Origin: Arabidopsis thaliana | Taxonomy: Eukaryota; Streptophyta; Magnoliopsida; Brassicales; Brassicaceae | Direction of reading: 5' to 3' | Assembly: GCF_000001735.4 (NCBI RefSeq) | Contig: NC_003075.7 | Coordinates: 16,927,001 to 16,991,000 of the forward strand | Length of the DNA: 64,000 bases | In this document: positions 26,211 through 40,100 of the stretch, in pieces | Layout: every line of letters begins with the position of its first letter | Numbering within the stretch: position 1 is the first letter of the stretch | Translations under genes and position numbers: made by a program | Notes under the pieces: generated by a model | The model's input: only the letters and a program-made list of their open reading frames with translations | Told to the model about the DNA's origin: nothing | Database searches by the model: none

Positions 26211-28127
26211 TCATCTCGAGCCACGGGGTTCATACCTTCTCTCTGACCTCTCAGACCTTCTCTCTGATCTTCTCTCTGGGCTTCTTCCATGAGGAGAGTA
26301 AGACCGATCTCTTCTAGACCTTCTTTCATCACGAGGTGAATAGTCGCGTCTTGGTGACCTACGGTCTCTGTAATCATCACGATCATAGTGCCTCCCTCGA
26401 CTGCTACGGCCTTCTCGATCTTTTTTATCAAAACAACAAAAAGATTACGGAACAGTTAGCAACCTTTCATCTGTCTAGAGAGAGACTCAATAATAACTAC
26501 GAGGTTTGAAATGTTCAATTACCGCTGTCTCTGGAGCTTTTCAAGCCAAGATAGTGGCCTGGGGTGGGAGTTCTCGGGCGCTTTCTCCTGGACTGAAGAA
26601 AGCACAAAGTACATAAAGCTCATGTAATGGAACACAACTTTCAATCTAGAAAAGCCATAGGTATATTCAAGGAAACAAGATGCATCCTAGGCTGGAGAAA
26701 CACTTGACTAATAGTTGTTGATACTTGATAATGTCCTTTGACTAGTTGAGAGTTGAGAGTTGAGGCAATATAGTTGCTTATGATTATGTTTAAGCTGGCG
26801 ATTCGATTGATCAAGCTGTGTTTCACTTAATGATGTTGAGCAAGGATGAGTACTCTTATCATCTCTGATTGTTGCTTGATGCAATATTTTCTGAATGATC
26901 AGAAAACCTCCAAGTCAACAAATAATGATCTCAAACTACCACCAAAATCAGTAGAGCATGAAATTTTACCCTTTCCACAGTTATGTATCGGCCTTCTAGT
27001 ACAGACTGGTTGAGATATTTAATGCACCGCTCAGCATCTTTAAGGCTGCTCATTGTAACAAAGGCAAAACCACGAGACACACGGGTGCGCGGCTCCATCA
27101 CAAGAAAACAAGACGCAACCTATGGAAATGAAAATGGTAAACTATATGATCAAAGATTATATGCCCAAAAATGCAGACACAAAATAGACTTAAACTGGTA
27201 GTATGAGAAATGAGAATCAGGTATAGATGTTATCACCTTTCCTTCCTTGGCGAAATGTGCTTCAAGATCCTTGTCAGTGACTCTTGTAGATAGGCCAGTC
27301 ACATAGAGAGTGGTACCAGGGTTTTCAACTTCACTTCTGTCAACCAAAATTCAAAATATCGCAAAAATATCAAACGAATTACAGATAACAAGAGAATGCA
27401 AACTCATATGGAGAAAGCTGGAACTAACCTTCCACGGCTTCTTGACCTTGACCTACAAAGTGTACAGGTAATGAAAAAAAGATTACCACGCAATATTCTT
27501 CAGAAATTTTCAGTGACATACCCAAAATCTACATAAGAAAACCCTATACTGCGCAATAACTAACCTTCCACGGCTTCGTGATGGAGAAACAGGCCTTGGC
27601 AAAGATCTTGACCTGGACCTAAGCCTGGGCCTGGATCTAGACCTGGACCTAGACCTGGATCTGGATCTAGCTCGTTCTTTTCGGGGTGAAGGAGATCGTG
27701 AATCCCTGATGCAGAAATCAAGTAAAAGATTACACTGAGACTTGTTACTTAGAAACATTTAGCTCTTTATCAGTCCTCTGAGCTACAAATACCCAATCAA
27801 ATAGCATTTGCAACAAAACATAATTAAGAAGAACTACAACTACATAGAAAAAGACTCCAATACTAGATCTTAAAAAGTCAAAATTCCCAAAATCAATTCG
27901 TCAGATTCACAACCCTACGCAAATGTAATGCAATTCAAAATTGTTGAAACATGTAAAAAAACAAAAGAGAACGATTTAGGAACAATAACAGCTCCGAAAT
28001 GCGAAGCAATAGAAACTTGAATCTAACCTTCTTCTTTGAGGAGAATCCGCCTGCAAAACGAAGTAATTACCTCAAATTTCTCGAAGATCAAGAAGAACAC
28101 AGAGACTTAGTCGTGGAAGCTTACCAT
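26211..28127 (-). CDS. RS-RRM protein (Transformer-2/SR45a-like splicing factor)
   Basis: Eight coding exons give 239 residues. The first contributes only the ATG (28127-28125); the rest are 28050-28028, 27705-27565, 27452-27429, 27336-27237, 27119-26970, 26592-26523 and 26419-26211. Order: an N-terminal Arg/Ser dipeptide block (residues ~10-65), one RRM with RNP2 LYVTGL and RNP1 RGFAFVTM, a short linker, then a second RS/RD-rich region. An RRM between two RS domains is the Tra2/SR45a layout, a nuclear pre-mRNA splicing regulator. The 24-nt exon 27452-27429 repeats the SRSRGR ending of its neighbour and may be skipped without changing the frame. Locus probably At4g35785. Confidence 0.92.
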
Positions 28128-28773
28128 TGCCGAAGAAACAGAGGTCGCGATCGAGACGGAGAGAATTAGGGTTTTAGTGAGAGCAATAAAGCGTAAAATC
28201 AGTCTTTCTTTTCCCCCTTGTCTACAGATGAATTATTCAATAAAATTTTATACTATTACAAGAGTCAATAATTGCATGTAGCAAGACTCACGTTTCTTAT
28301 GGTGTCTGCAACAACAAAAGAAAATAACAATAATCGTAATCAGTCCCGGATTGATATTTCCGGTCTGCGGTCTGGTTCGGTTTAATACCGCTAATTAAAT
28401 ATTTTGATCTGTCTAAGTGTCCATGAATCTTCGGTTTGGTTCGGGTAAACAGAACCGATAGGCACATCTAATCTTAACATTAAAAGTCGAAGCAGAAATT
28501 TTGTTTTGAACGCAGTTACACAGCATCATTATCCGATTTTGAAAAAGAAAACCGAGAAAAATAGAATATCCTCAAATTATTTTGCCTCTTCACTCACTCA
28601 CGATCTCTACATTTTGCACCCCAACAAATATTTGACGACAATCACAAAAGAATGTATAAAAAAGAAACAACACAGTTAAATGTACAACAACTCAAACAAC
28701 ACTTTCAGCTAATATTATTCAGGATCAAAAGAAACCCCAAAACAAATGCTGAAATTTACATTGAACATTCACA
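28128..28773. other. Spacer between RS-RRM gene leader and PLD-delta 3' end
   Basis: Leader of the RS-RRM gene and 3' flank of PLD-delta; both genes are on the minus strand. No further feature. Confidence 0.5.
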
Positions 28774-31700
28774 TTACGTGGTTAAAGTGTCAGGAAGAGC
28801 CATGGAATGAGCTCCAATGATCTTACCACCAACATCTGGGAAGGTCTCGTAATCAGGAAGAGGGCTTACTTTACCATCAACGTCTACTTGTAGAGGATAC
28901 TTTATTAAGTGACCTTGTAGCTCTGAGAATTTCGGGTCTATGAATCTTTTCCAGTTTTCTTCAGAGATTGTGTTCACCTTCTTCAGACATTCCAGATCTG
29001 ATGGCTCCACAAACTCATCTCCAGTTTTGCCTAAATGCTCTGCCCATAGTGACATTCTGTATCCATACACCTGTGTAGATAGATAGAGATATCATCAAGC
29101 TCTTTATGTCTTACGAAGACTCAATATATATAATGGTTCAAGAATCTGGGAGTAGAAACACAAGTTCTCTCAAGTATCTAAGAACGTGATTTTTTTCGCA
29201 AGATCGAATGCTATCCCAAATTTCTTTACTGTTTTTAAATCCAGGATTCAGGAATTTGAAACTTTCCCCATGTAGATATAGAGACACTTTTGAGGTTTGG
29301 TTATGATATAGATGATGATGATGAAGATGTTAGGAGGAAGGCAAACCTGGCCACGTGGGTGTCTTCCCTTGTGAGCCCATGTATGATTAGGTTGGTATGC
29401 GCCCATGGCGATTTCAGTATCTTTGGTGCCTGCCATAGATCTTTGGTTGATATTAGCAGATCCCATGAGTACATACTCATCATCTACTATCATCCCTTTT
29501 GCGTGCACGTAAATCATGAAACGCTGGAAATTATAAGAATCTGATACCTGAAAAATGCAGTTAAAATGATCATAAAGAAATTGTTCCACTGATTACTACA
29601 GGAAACTTTATGTATGATTTATCTATCTGTAAGCTACAGTTTTTGTGAATGAAACATTCTTAGTCTTAGAAGTTTGAAGATTATACCACACTGCCATTGG
29701 TGGCTGGCATATCATCTGGAAGCTGCTCTCGTTTACCAAGGCAGTAAAAGTTAAGGTAATCGAGAGGATGAGCATCTGATTGCACCGCTTTCAGTTCTTT
29801 TGCTATAACATCATACATCATCTGCATAGTTTGGCTCTACGAAATGAAAAGAACAGAAGATGTTTAGCAGAATGTAAGTTTCTCTTTTAAAGAAATGGAA
29901 CAACCTATTTTGGTATTGGCACTTATCTTACACTCAGCTAAACAAAGTTACCTGCCAATATAGAATTTCTTGCACAGGGCCAGACTTTGGGTCGCCTTCA
30001 GGCCACAATGGTATGACAACATATACGGCAAATCTTTCCTTAGCTCTGATTTTGCTAACAATCTTTAGTGCCAACTCCATAGGAATAAGATTGTCAGCTC
30101 CTGCTCATACAAGACGAACACAGAATCAGAAAATCCGCGGGTGAAAAAGTTACTAAGCTTTATTTAATACAGTTCAGGTAACTGTGAGGTGAAAATAGAG
30201 CCACAAATACAAAACTAGTAACTGAGAACAATTCTAGACTTCATGCTGTCTGCAATGTGAGTATTTTATTTCCTAGTCTAAGAACTGTACTCAAAGATCA
30301 AAATGCACCTGCGTCTCTATAAGAAGGCCAAGCATAAGAAGAACCCAGGAAATACTGATTCTCGATATATATGAAATGCTGAGCAGATCTGATTGTCTGG
30401 ATGTATGCAGTCTGGATGCTTTTATCTACAACAAGACGCTTGGCACATTCCAGATGCTGCAGTTAAATTATATTGAAGACTTTGTAAGTAGTGCAATTTC
30501 TATACCATGTGGTGGCTTATAAAGAGAAATTTCATTGAATAAACGGTGATTCTTCAAGGAAGATAATTAATAATAGCAAATAAGTTGATTGACCAACCTG
30601 GGCCTCAGCCTCATCTTCATATTTTGGAAATCCTTTCACGGATCCTGAGTCGATAGAACGGAATATCTAGAAGTCAAAGAAACCGCGTGGTTAGATCAAA
30701 TCAACAACATTTGTTAACATGAAATAAGTATAGTTTGGAAGGAATCAACAAGGACCTGAACATGCCAGTTCTCTGGATCATCTTCTTTAGAAACCCAAAC
30801 ACATGGATCGTCCTCTGGAATTATCGAAGTACCATCCTTCAGAAATTTAAACACTGGACTCAGAATCCATGATATACGCCCTATCCGGATCAAAGCATCA
30901 TCTTGCCAGTGAGTTTTCCCCTTTAAACGTAAGCTAAACTCCTTCCATCGTGTTGCCTTTCTCCATCGCTGCTCAAAGTTTATGAGAACATCATATGCCG
31001 CAGGCCCATCTATCCTACAGTGCAAATCGTGCCAAGGTTGTCTTGGGGCCTTGGTACCAGCCTGAGGAAGTAAAAACAGAGTATGTATCAGTAATAACTA
31101 AAGAATTAGGATTCAAGCTTGATAACAGCCGGTATATAATAATAAACTTACTGGAAATGTAGGATTGTGGAAATCATCCTTAAATACAGTGTCAAGATCG
31201 TGGAGTATCCTATGCTCAGGTGTGTCATAACGGCCATCACAAAGATCTAGACCTCCAATAAAAGCGGTGACCTTGCGATTATTACCAACAGCCTGAGTGT
31301 CTACAAGAACACACTTTTGATGGTGCGTGAAGAGAGTTCCAACAACCTGGCCATTAAACATCAGATATCAAAAAAGATATCCCTTGGAAAGATAATAACT
31401 ATGCCAAAGCCGAAATTGACATAACATTTTGATACCCACATGTTGAAAGAGCCTTTAACTAAACAATCGAGAAACAATGGTGCGACATGGATTAGAGTCA
31501 GAACATCTCTTATAATTGAAAGTAAGCATCCACATTAACTAATTTCCAACTTTGCAATAACCCTCATCATGCGGGACTAAACCCCCTTAGCTAAAACATA
31601 TCAACATCATACCAAACAAAAACTGTCATGATATATATAGAAGAGCTAGGACTTGCCTGTTGTTTGAACAACCCAAGCTTACTGCTGGCATACCGGGGTG

Positions 31701-32875
31701 ACAAAACGCATATCACAGAAGAATGCTTGAAGAACTTCCTAGTCTCCTCATCATGTGTCCCCATAACTCCAGGCTGCAAAATAAATGTCACACAACATCT
31801 TAATGTCAAAAACACCAAATAACCTGTCAAAACATAAATTATCCTCACCAGAAACTCCAATTAACATTACAACTAGTAATCCAAAAGCTCAAAAATAGCA
31901 ATACGAATCCAAAGAACTTGTGAAAACACTAACCGTTTTTATCCCAAACTTATCATGAGAAGTCTTATCATCCCATACAAGTAGCAAAACTCGAACACCT
32001 TCCTGGGATTTGTATTTGAGCAATTCCCCAAGCGTCATATCCTTATCTCTTGGAACTTTTGTTTCCCTAACAAGCTTAATCTTATGGAAGATAGACCAAC
32101 CAACAATGTAAATCATATGGTGAGCCTCAGATATAGCATAACATATATCTTCCCAACACTTCCCATGCTCATAAACTTTCCCGTTATCTAACCCAATCGC
32201 CGGCAACGTTCCGTCCATAACATGAGCGTCCTGGTAAAGCCTCACCTGACTTCCTTTCCTCACAGGGAAATAAGTCCGTCTAACACCCCTACGCTCCGGA
32301 TCTCCGGCGATTCCACATCGGTAGCTATGGATCTGGTCAAACGGAGTAAATTTCATATCGATGAAAATAGCAGTTTCTGCCTTAGGCGGTTTTCCCGAAG
32401 CACCGAGTACAGGAAACCAACCAGAAATGCGTTCTCCCGATGCGATGTCTCGAACCGGGATCTTAGCCGTGCCAATGATTTGAGCACCGAAAACATCGTC
32501 GTCTTTGACCTGGAACTCGAGATAAGCAAACGGATGCGCTATAGAAATGTTGAATTTCTCGTCCCAAAGAGGCTCTTGTGAGTTTTTCAAAACACGTGTT
32601 CGAGCTAGAGTCGCTTGAGGAACGACGACGGTGACGTAAGGATCGCTGGTGATAACCTTACGGTGGCTACGGATGTTTTTATCACCGAATTCGCCTTTAT
32701 CTCTGGGATCGACATCATCGGTATCGGTGGGTCTAGCACAGGCGTTACAGGCGGTGAAGAGACGGCGCAAATGTTCTGAGAACATATCCATGTTAGGTAA
32801 CCTCCTAGCCTTAACAATTTTCAAATCGAGGTCACCGTGTAGAAGCATAACGTCCTCCGATACTTTCTCCGCCAT
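28774..32875 (-). CDS. PLDDELTA: Phospholipase D delta
   Basis: Ten exons from ATG 32875 to stop 28776-28774. Exon 1 (32875-31934) holds the Ca2+/lipid-binding C2 domain. Exon 3 has the first HKD motif, HHQKCVLVD, and exon 9 the second, [10 protein letters not shown]; both catalytic triads are intact. IYIENQYF in exon 6 is a conserved PLD block. The enzyme hydrolyses phosphatidylcholine/ethanolamine to phosphatidic acid; the delta form is oleate-stimulated, plasma-membrane and microtubule associated, and acts in H2O2, drought and freezing responses. Exon 2 can end at 31657 (GC donor, 857 residues) or at 31624 (GT donor, 868 residues). Locus probably At4g35790. Confidence 0.97.
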
Positions 32876-34114
32876 GGTTACAACAATTCAGGTGGAAGGA
32901 AACGAAGAAGAAGAAGAAGAAAAGCTAACAAAAACCGAAAACCCTAACGAACAGGGCTCGGTTGTTGTTGCTGCTGCAGAAACCAAAGATGAATTTGAAA
33001 AGTTTTTTTTTTTTTTTTCTTTAGAAAACGAAAGATATTTATTATTTTTAGGTGAAATGATTTGAGAGAGAAAGACAAGCAAGGAAGGAGAAGAGAGGAC
33101 AGGTGGAGGGACGACGTGATGGGAGTTGTTTGCTCACTGACGACATTATTCCGTGTAGATCTCAGAGGAGTCGTTGCACACGTTCTTCATCTAGCTTCTT
33201 TAATCACTGAACTTTACTTAATTAGTTTACAAAATCTACTGATGACGAATTTGATTTTAGAACGTTGTACCAATAGCTTTGTAGACGTAAAGAAATAAAA
33301 AGCTAATACAATAATGCTAAAGTTGACAATGATGATGTGAAGAGTTCTTCTCTTTTTCTGGACAAATAATTAAGAAGACAAGTCAAAAACCAGCTATGCG
33401 AATCTGGTGATATTAACCCACCACATCCATTGGATAGTTTTCCAACATTTGCTTCATTTATTATATACAAAATAAAATTTGGAAAAATGATTAATTATCA
33501 CATAAATAAAAATCCCAAAAACCATTCTTTAATGGTGTGGATAAAACAAGAAATAAACCCATATTGGAAAGTCGAGCTGTTTAAACTTTTAAAGTGGTCA
33601 CACGTCAATCGATAATTGTCGGAAACAAGGAAAAAAGGCATTCTCGATTCGTATCTACTCAATGAAGCAACAGCAGTAACATAAAGAATCCTTTCATGGA
33701 TTACAAATGAACCGTTTCACATGTTTACTTTCTGAAATAGAACAACACAGCAAAAAGCCAAAAACTAAACCATACGAAAAGCCCAAAGTCTGATATGTTT
33801 TCGTTTTTCTATGTTTATACTATTTTCTTTTTGGGGGATGAGGATTGGATGGATTTATGGATCAGTTTGGAATAATATACAACTCACGAAAAAAGGATCT
33901 ATTAAGAAAACCTTGTTCACAAAGTTATCCACAGAAGATCACTTTGAAACGGTCCCTTCCTTTTCTCAGCTTTCACTGTCTCTTAAATCATGACCTGCGG
34001 GTTACACGATATCCCAAGTGGCTAAGTTCGTGAGCTAGTAAGACTTGTAAACCCCAATGGTTCCAAGAGATTTAGACGTTACCTAAAACATGGATTGCCA
34101 ATTCTCACTCTCTT
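32876..34114. other. Spacer: PLD-delta promoter and NRPB1 3' flank
   Basis: Starts with a GAA-repeat leader (32905-32922) and a T-run of about 18 nt (33004-33020). The remainder is AT-rich without coding potential. Confidence 0.55.
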
Positions 34115-37100
34115 TCAAGGGTTGCCTTTATCATCCTTACTGGCATCTTTTTTTCCAGTCTTGTCCTTTTTATCGCCCTCATGTGGGGTATACTGACCCG
34201 TTGATGACGGTGAATAACCGGGAAGTGTTGGCGAGTAGCCTGCGCTTGGGCTGTAGTCTGGGCTTGCTCCTGAGCTGTATGGGCTGAGACAGATTTAATA
34301 ACAACAACCCAGTTAAACTTTTTGCGGAATTCAATTGAGATGGATGCATTACAACAGATCCAAGATTTTCAAGCGGGTAAAAGTCAAACCTGCTGGGACT
34401 GTATGTTGGACTTGAAGGTGAATAAGATGGAGATGTGGGTGAGTATGATGGAGATGTCGGGCTGCAGAGTAAATTTTTAATAAGAGTTAACGATTAGAGA
34501 AGATGACACAATATCACCACAACAGATAAGAGAAGCTTCATAGAAAGTGTAAAAATTAAGATATTACTACTTACCTGTAGTTGGGAGATGTAGGACTGTA
34601 GGGGCTAGCTGGTGATAGTCTTGCATTGCTAGGAGAGTAAGCTATAGATGGGCTATATTTAGCAGACTGAGGGTTGTAGCTTGGAGACGTAGGACCGTAG
34701 CTTGGTGATGTTGGACTGTAACTTGGTGAAGTAGGGCTGTAGCCAGGAGATGTGGGGCTATATGCGGGTGAAGTAGGGCTGTAAGACGGAGATGTTGGGC
34801 TGTAAGATGGTGAAGTAGGGCTGTAAGAAGGCGATGTTGGGCTGTAAGAAGGTGAAGTTGGGCTGTAAGAAGGAGAGGTTGGGCTGTATGCTGGTGAAGT
34901 TGGGCTGTAAGCAGGTGAAGTCGGGCTGTAAGCAGGCGAAGTCGGGCTGTAACTTGGGGAAGTAGGACTGTAGCTCGGAGATGTCGGGCTGTAGCTTGGC
35001 GACGTTGGGCTATAGCTTGGAGACGTTGGGCTGTAGCTCGGAGAGGTAGGAGAATAGGAAGGACTTGTAGGAGAATAAGCAGGGCTTGTTGGGCTATAGC
35101 CAGGAGAACTGGGACTGTAGGTAGGCGAAGTTGGACTGTAACCGGGAGAAGTCGGGCTATATCCAGGCGAAGTTGGACTGTAACCGGGAGAAGTAGGACT
35201 GTATCCAGGCGATGATGGACTATATCCTGGAGAAGAAGAAGGCGAAAAGGCCATTCCACCAACATATGGAGAAAACTGTGCATCTGACATTGGGGATAAA
35301 CGCATATTTGGACTTAACAGGTAGTTTGGAGACATCATGCCTTCATGGTAAGGAGTGCCTGACACTGGTGAACGAGCAGGAGTCATTCCAAATTCAAGAC
35401 CATCCATATAGCTAGGGAGCTGAAGTTCAATTGCATTCTTCAGCATCTCATCATTCAGATACAACTCACAATCTCCTGTCCCAATTGGTGCAAGTTGACC
35501 CAACATTATATTCTCAGTAACACCCCGTAAGCAGTCTGTCTCAGCATAAGCCGCAGCATCTAGCAGAATATCAACTGTTTCTTCAAAAGAGCATCTCATC
35601 AGAGGCCCAGTGTCATTTCTATTGATACCGTGTCGAGTGATAGCCATCAGATGACCGCGATAGGTCATAGTATCACACAAGATGGCAAGATGACGGTAAT
35701 TCACATAAGAACCATCAAAGGATATCACAACACGGAGTTCATCAAGCAAAGCACGACGAACTGCCTCAATTCCGAGAACTTCAATAATTTCAATCAAGTG
35801 ATTGCTTGTTGTCCTCTTTGGATCCACATCTTCGTGACACATGACAGCTAAGAGGTTCACACCTTCTGTATCCAACATCCACTCCTCAGATGTCTTGAAG
35901 CCTCCCTCCTCATCAAACCTGCTCTTTCTAACCTGTTTTATAAAAACCTTGTTGATGTCTGGAATACCTCTGAGTGCCATTTCTGTCAGCATGTTGCTCT
36001 CAATCTTTTTGAGGAAAACATCATCTTCAGCCGATTCATCTTGCAACTCTCCCTTTGGGCCCTCATCGTTCATAATGCGAATTCGAAGGATCAGTTTTTG
36101 AGCATTATCATCATTGAATATGCAAGTTAGGTCATCATCGAACTCAAGGTTGATCTTCTCCGCAATATCCGCCATACTCAATTTCTTATCAACCATCATC
36201 TCGCGATTCAACTCTATACGAAGTAGCCACGGAGATATCTTATCTGGGGAAACATCTTCATCTGGCATTTCATAGTAGGACCTCACAAATTCAAAGTCCT
36301 CTTCAATTATTGTACTCATTGGATCTGGGTCATACCAGACTTCCGTAGCTTGAGTAACACTCCTGAGAGTAGTATACTCCAAAGCACACTGAACAGTCTT
36401 AGCCCCCTCTTTTGATTTGCTAGCTTCCGGAGTGAGATAGACTGATAGGGATGGTGTTTTGATCCTCTTAGCTACATTAATAATTTCACGCAACCTGGGA
36501 ACTCCGAGCGTAACGTTCTTTGCACTGACACCAGCATAATGGAAGGTATTCAGAGTCATCTGCGTAGCAGGTTCTCCAATTGATTGAGCAGCAACACAAC
36601 CGATCATTTCCCCTGGGGCCACTAGCGATTGTAAAAACCTTGATTCAATCTCACCAATGACCCACTCAAAAGCCTCGCGGCTGAGCTTGTATTCTTCCAA
36701 CACTCTTTTACTAGCAAGAGTGCTGCGAAGCAAAATGTTAAAGAACAATGTTGCGTTTTTCTGTGCTTCCACACTCAACGCATCATCACCAGGAACAACC
36801 AACAGCCTCTCCTGTAGTTTATCAACAGCATCAACAATTTCAACAGGGTGCATATCTGAAATTTTGCGCAAGTCAATTTTGAAAGTCTTCTGCGCATTCC
36901 AGATATGCCTCTTGATGTTAACAGGCAATGGCCAAGTGCTATCACCATTTGTTGCAATTTCTGTCCCGAGTTGGAATCTGTCAGTCTCAAGTTTCGAATA
37001 TTCCGCATCGAATACATCACGCAACTCCCGAATCCCCTTCAAGTCTTCAAGATGTTCATCACTTAGGTAAGTAGGATTCCAGTTTTCGTCGTCAATCTCA

Positions 37101-40100
37101 TACTTAAAAGTCCTATCAAACTCTGATTTCTTCATTTTCAAGGAATCCAGCTTCTGTGATTCTATCCATACAGCATCCATACCATCTTCTCCATAGAGAA
37201 ATTGAATAACATCACCCAAAGAGTTTCTGACTGTCCCATCATACTTAACCATAATATCCTCCATAGCCTTTACCAATCGCCTCTGAATGTATCCAGTTTC
37301 TGATGTCTTCACAGCAGTATCAATAAGACCTTCTCGTCCTCCCATAGCATGGAAAAAGAACTCTTGAGGAGTCAAGCCACGCAGGTACGAATTCTCAACA
37401 AAACCACGACTTTCAGGACCATAATCATCTTTGGTGAAATGTGGCAATGTCCGCCCATCAAATCCAAATGGAATTCGCTTCCCTTCAACATTTTGCTGAC
37501 CGACACACGCTGTCATTTGAGAAATATTGATGAAACTTCCTTTGGATCCTGCTGTCACCATGGCCTTAAGGTTATTGGTTTCTGCTAAACTCTTTTGAGC
37601 ACTACTTCCAGCATCATCACGAGCTTTATTCAAAACCTACAAGGAAAGTTTATGAGTCAGCACATATAAAAACTGCACTGACAACCAAACGAAAATCAAC
37701 TAATTATTGTCTTGAATATACCTGGTTAACCCTGTTCTCAAATGTATCTCTCATAGTTCGGCCAGGCTCAGGGTCCAATTCCTTTCCCTGGAACTGCCGG
37801 ATAAGATCTTTCACAGCAGTTTTTGCATTGGAAATAGTTTCATTAATTTTCTCCATTGTTGATGAATCGGCAATTGTGTCACCAATTCCGATGGTAAAAC
37901 CATTCTGCAGAAGCCAGTAATTGACAAGCCATTGAGTATGACCGAGGAATTTTCTAGCTGCATCAGGACCAACCTCTTCCCTGGAAGCCAAGTAAAAATG
38001 AATTAAAACAAAAGAGCTCATGAAACTAATTACTACATTTAGATATTCCCAACAATGCTGCATGTGATGTGAAGTTAACTAAGGTACCAAAATTTAGCCA
38101 GTAAGCAAATGTGACAAACCGGAATAAACACTCTAAAATCTTGATGTGCAACTTACCAAATGACATGCACGAGACTTCCATTAGATGTACCAAGGGTCTT
38201 TTTGCAAAGAGTTCCGGCAAGAAGTTCCCCTCTTTCAATTCGCACTTGAGTATCCCCCGGAGTTATAAATCCAGTCTCTGTATCTGCGTGCCAAGCAGAG
38301 TACCTCAACAGATTTATCTGTTTTGGTATGATAAGATTAAAAACTTGTTTGCCAGTCCAAAGAGGACGAGGCTTCAAGATTGCAGGAGCCGGAACTTTCC
38401 CATCGAAGTCTTCCCACCACATCAGTGTGTTCATGAATACATCCTGAAAATGGATAAGATATCAGCATAAGAGTTGGTTTATCCTCTCATCAATATCATA
38501 GATAACTTTAAAAAGCAACCGCTGATGAAATTGCTACCTTCTCTATGAAAGTATCTCTCTTTGTAATTTTACGGCACCCCAAGAGGGTATCCTGCACAAT
38601 TCCCATCACAGGACGATTCGCCTGGGGGGAGACAATACATTTAGGAACCATCATCAGCTCTAACACCTCGGCTCTGGTCTCGAATGATTGTGGTACATGC
38701 ATGTTCATCTCATCCCCATCAAAATCAGCATTGTACGGAGACGTGACAGACAAATTCAGACGGAAAGTGGAATATGGCATAATCCTAATCCTGTGACCCA
38801 TGATAGACATTTTGTGCAGACTTGGTTGACGATTAAACAGAACAAAATCACCATCCTGTAAATGCCGCTCCACCTGTGACCAAGAAAGCATAAAAATGAC
38901 GACTTCCAGAAATAACCTTTTGTGCGTTGAGTGGATAGAATAAGAAAGTAGTACATACCTTGTATCCAAGTTCCAAATGTTGATCACTGCTCTTCTTAAG
39001 ATACCGAAGATCTAGTCTTTGGCCATCATCTCTTATGATATATTTCGCTCCAGTCTTCCCAGGTGGAGGATGTGGTCCATAATCAACAAGCTCCTTTAAT
39101 CTGCCAAACTAAATTGTTAGTAAAACACGGAAAAATTACTCTCAGAAAATGAAATAAACACCAGACGTACTAACCTTTCAATGTTATAGGGAGTAACTGT
39201 TTCTGGGTATGTGAGATTCAGAGCAATACTCCACGGAACACCAAGTTCATCAATATTTATTGTTGGATCTGGAGTAATAACAGTACGTGCCGAGAAATCA
39301 ACACGTTTTCCCATCAAGTTACCCCTGATTCTGCCTTCCTTTGCCTTCAGCCTACTACATATTGATTTAATAGGCCTCCCTGATTTCTGAGTAGCCTGAA
39401 GAAAATAAAAGCCAATCCAGATAAAGCAATATCCGTATGTATCATACCAGATATCTGGAAGGATACAAAAGCATTACCCTTGGCTGTCCAGGCAACTCGT
39501 TATCAAAATACGTAGCTATATGAAACTGCAAGAGTTGTGTAAACTCTGATATAATATGAGCTGGCGCTCCATTTTTTTCCTGCCTTTTCAAGTTTTCATT
39601 GTGTCGAATAATCATAGCTAGCTGATGGGTCAAGTCATCCTGCATCAACAATAAGCATAAACTCAGGGGCACACACTATGTTGGTCTAAGAAAAGTTTTA
39701 TTCAGAAAACCGTAGTCGACTTACCTCACTCCTGGAAGTGGCGTCCATCATTACAGATGGTCTGACAGGGGGTGGAGGAATAGGAAGGACTTCAAGAATC
39801 ATCCAGTCAGGACGAGCAAACTTAGGGTTGAAACCTAGGAGTTGACAATCCGCGTCACTAATCCTTTTCAAAACACTCAAAACCTGCAAGAATATCACAT
39901 GCCATCAGATTACGCCAAACAAGAACAAGAGGTAAAATTCATTCGAAAGAAAAGACGAACCCTATCAGCACCAAGTGTCTGTTTCCTTTCTGCAGGCTCG
40001 GGAAGCTGATCTGGCTCATCATTTTTCTTCCTTTGAATTTTGTATTCTGCAATCATCTTCATACCCTCAATAGTCAGTTTTGGTTGTTGTGCACCACATC

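Noticed and set aside
32222-32581. 119-codon plus-strand frame in PLD-delta exon 1
   Set aside because: Antisense shadow of the C2-domain exon.
34575-35245. CRISPR-like or satellite array
   Set aside because: Regular 21-bp units, but they are in-frame codons of the Pol II CTD with no spacers; this is a eukaryotic coding repeat.
34642-35283. 213-codon open frame on the minus strand overlapping the CTD repeats
   Set aside because: Another frame of the 21-bp repeat array; a periodic repeat free of stops in one frame tends to be so in others. Composition is Leu/Thr/Gln repeats with no family.
36657-37070. 137-codon plus-strand frame inside NRPB1
   Set aside because: Antisense shadow of the long NRPB1 exon.
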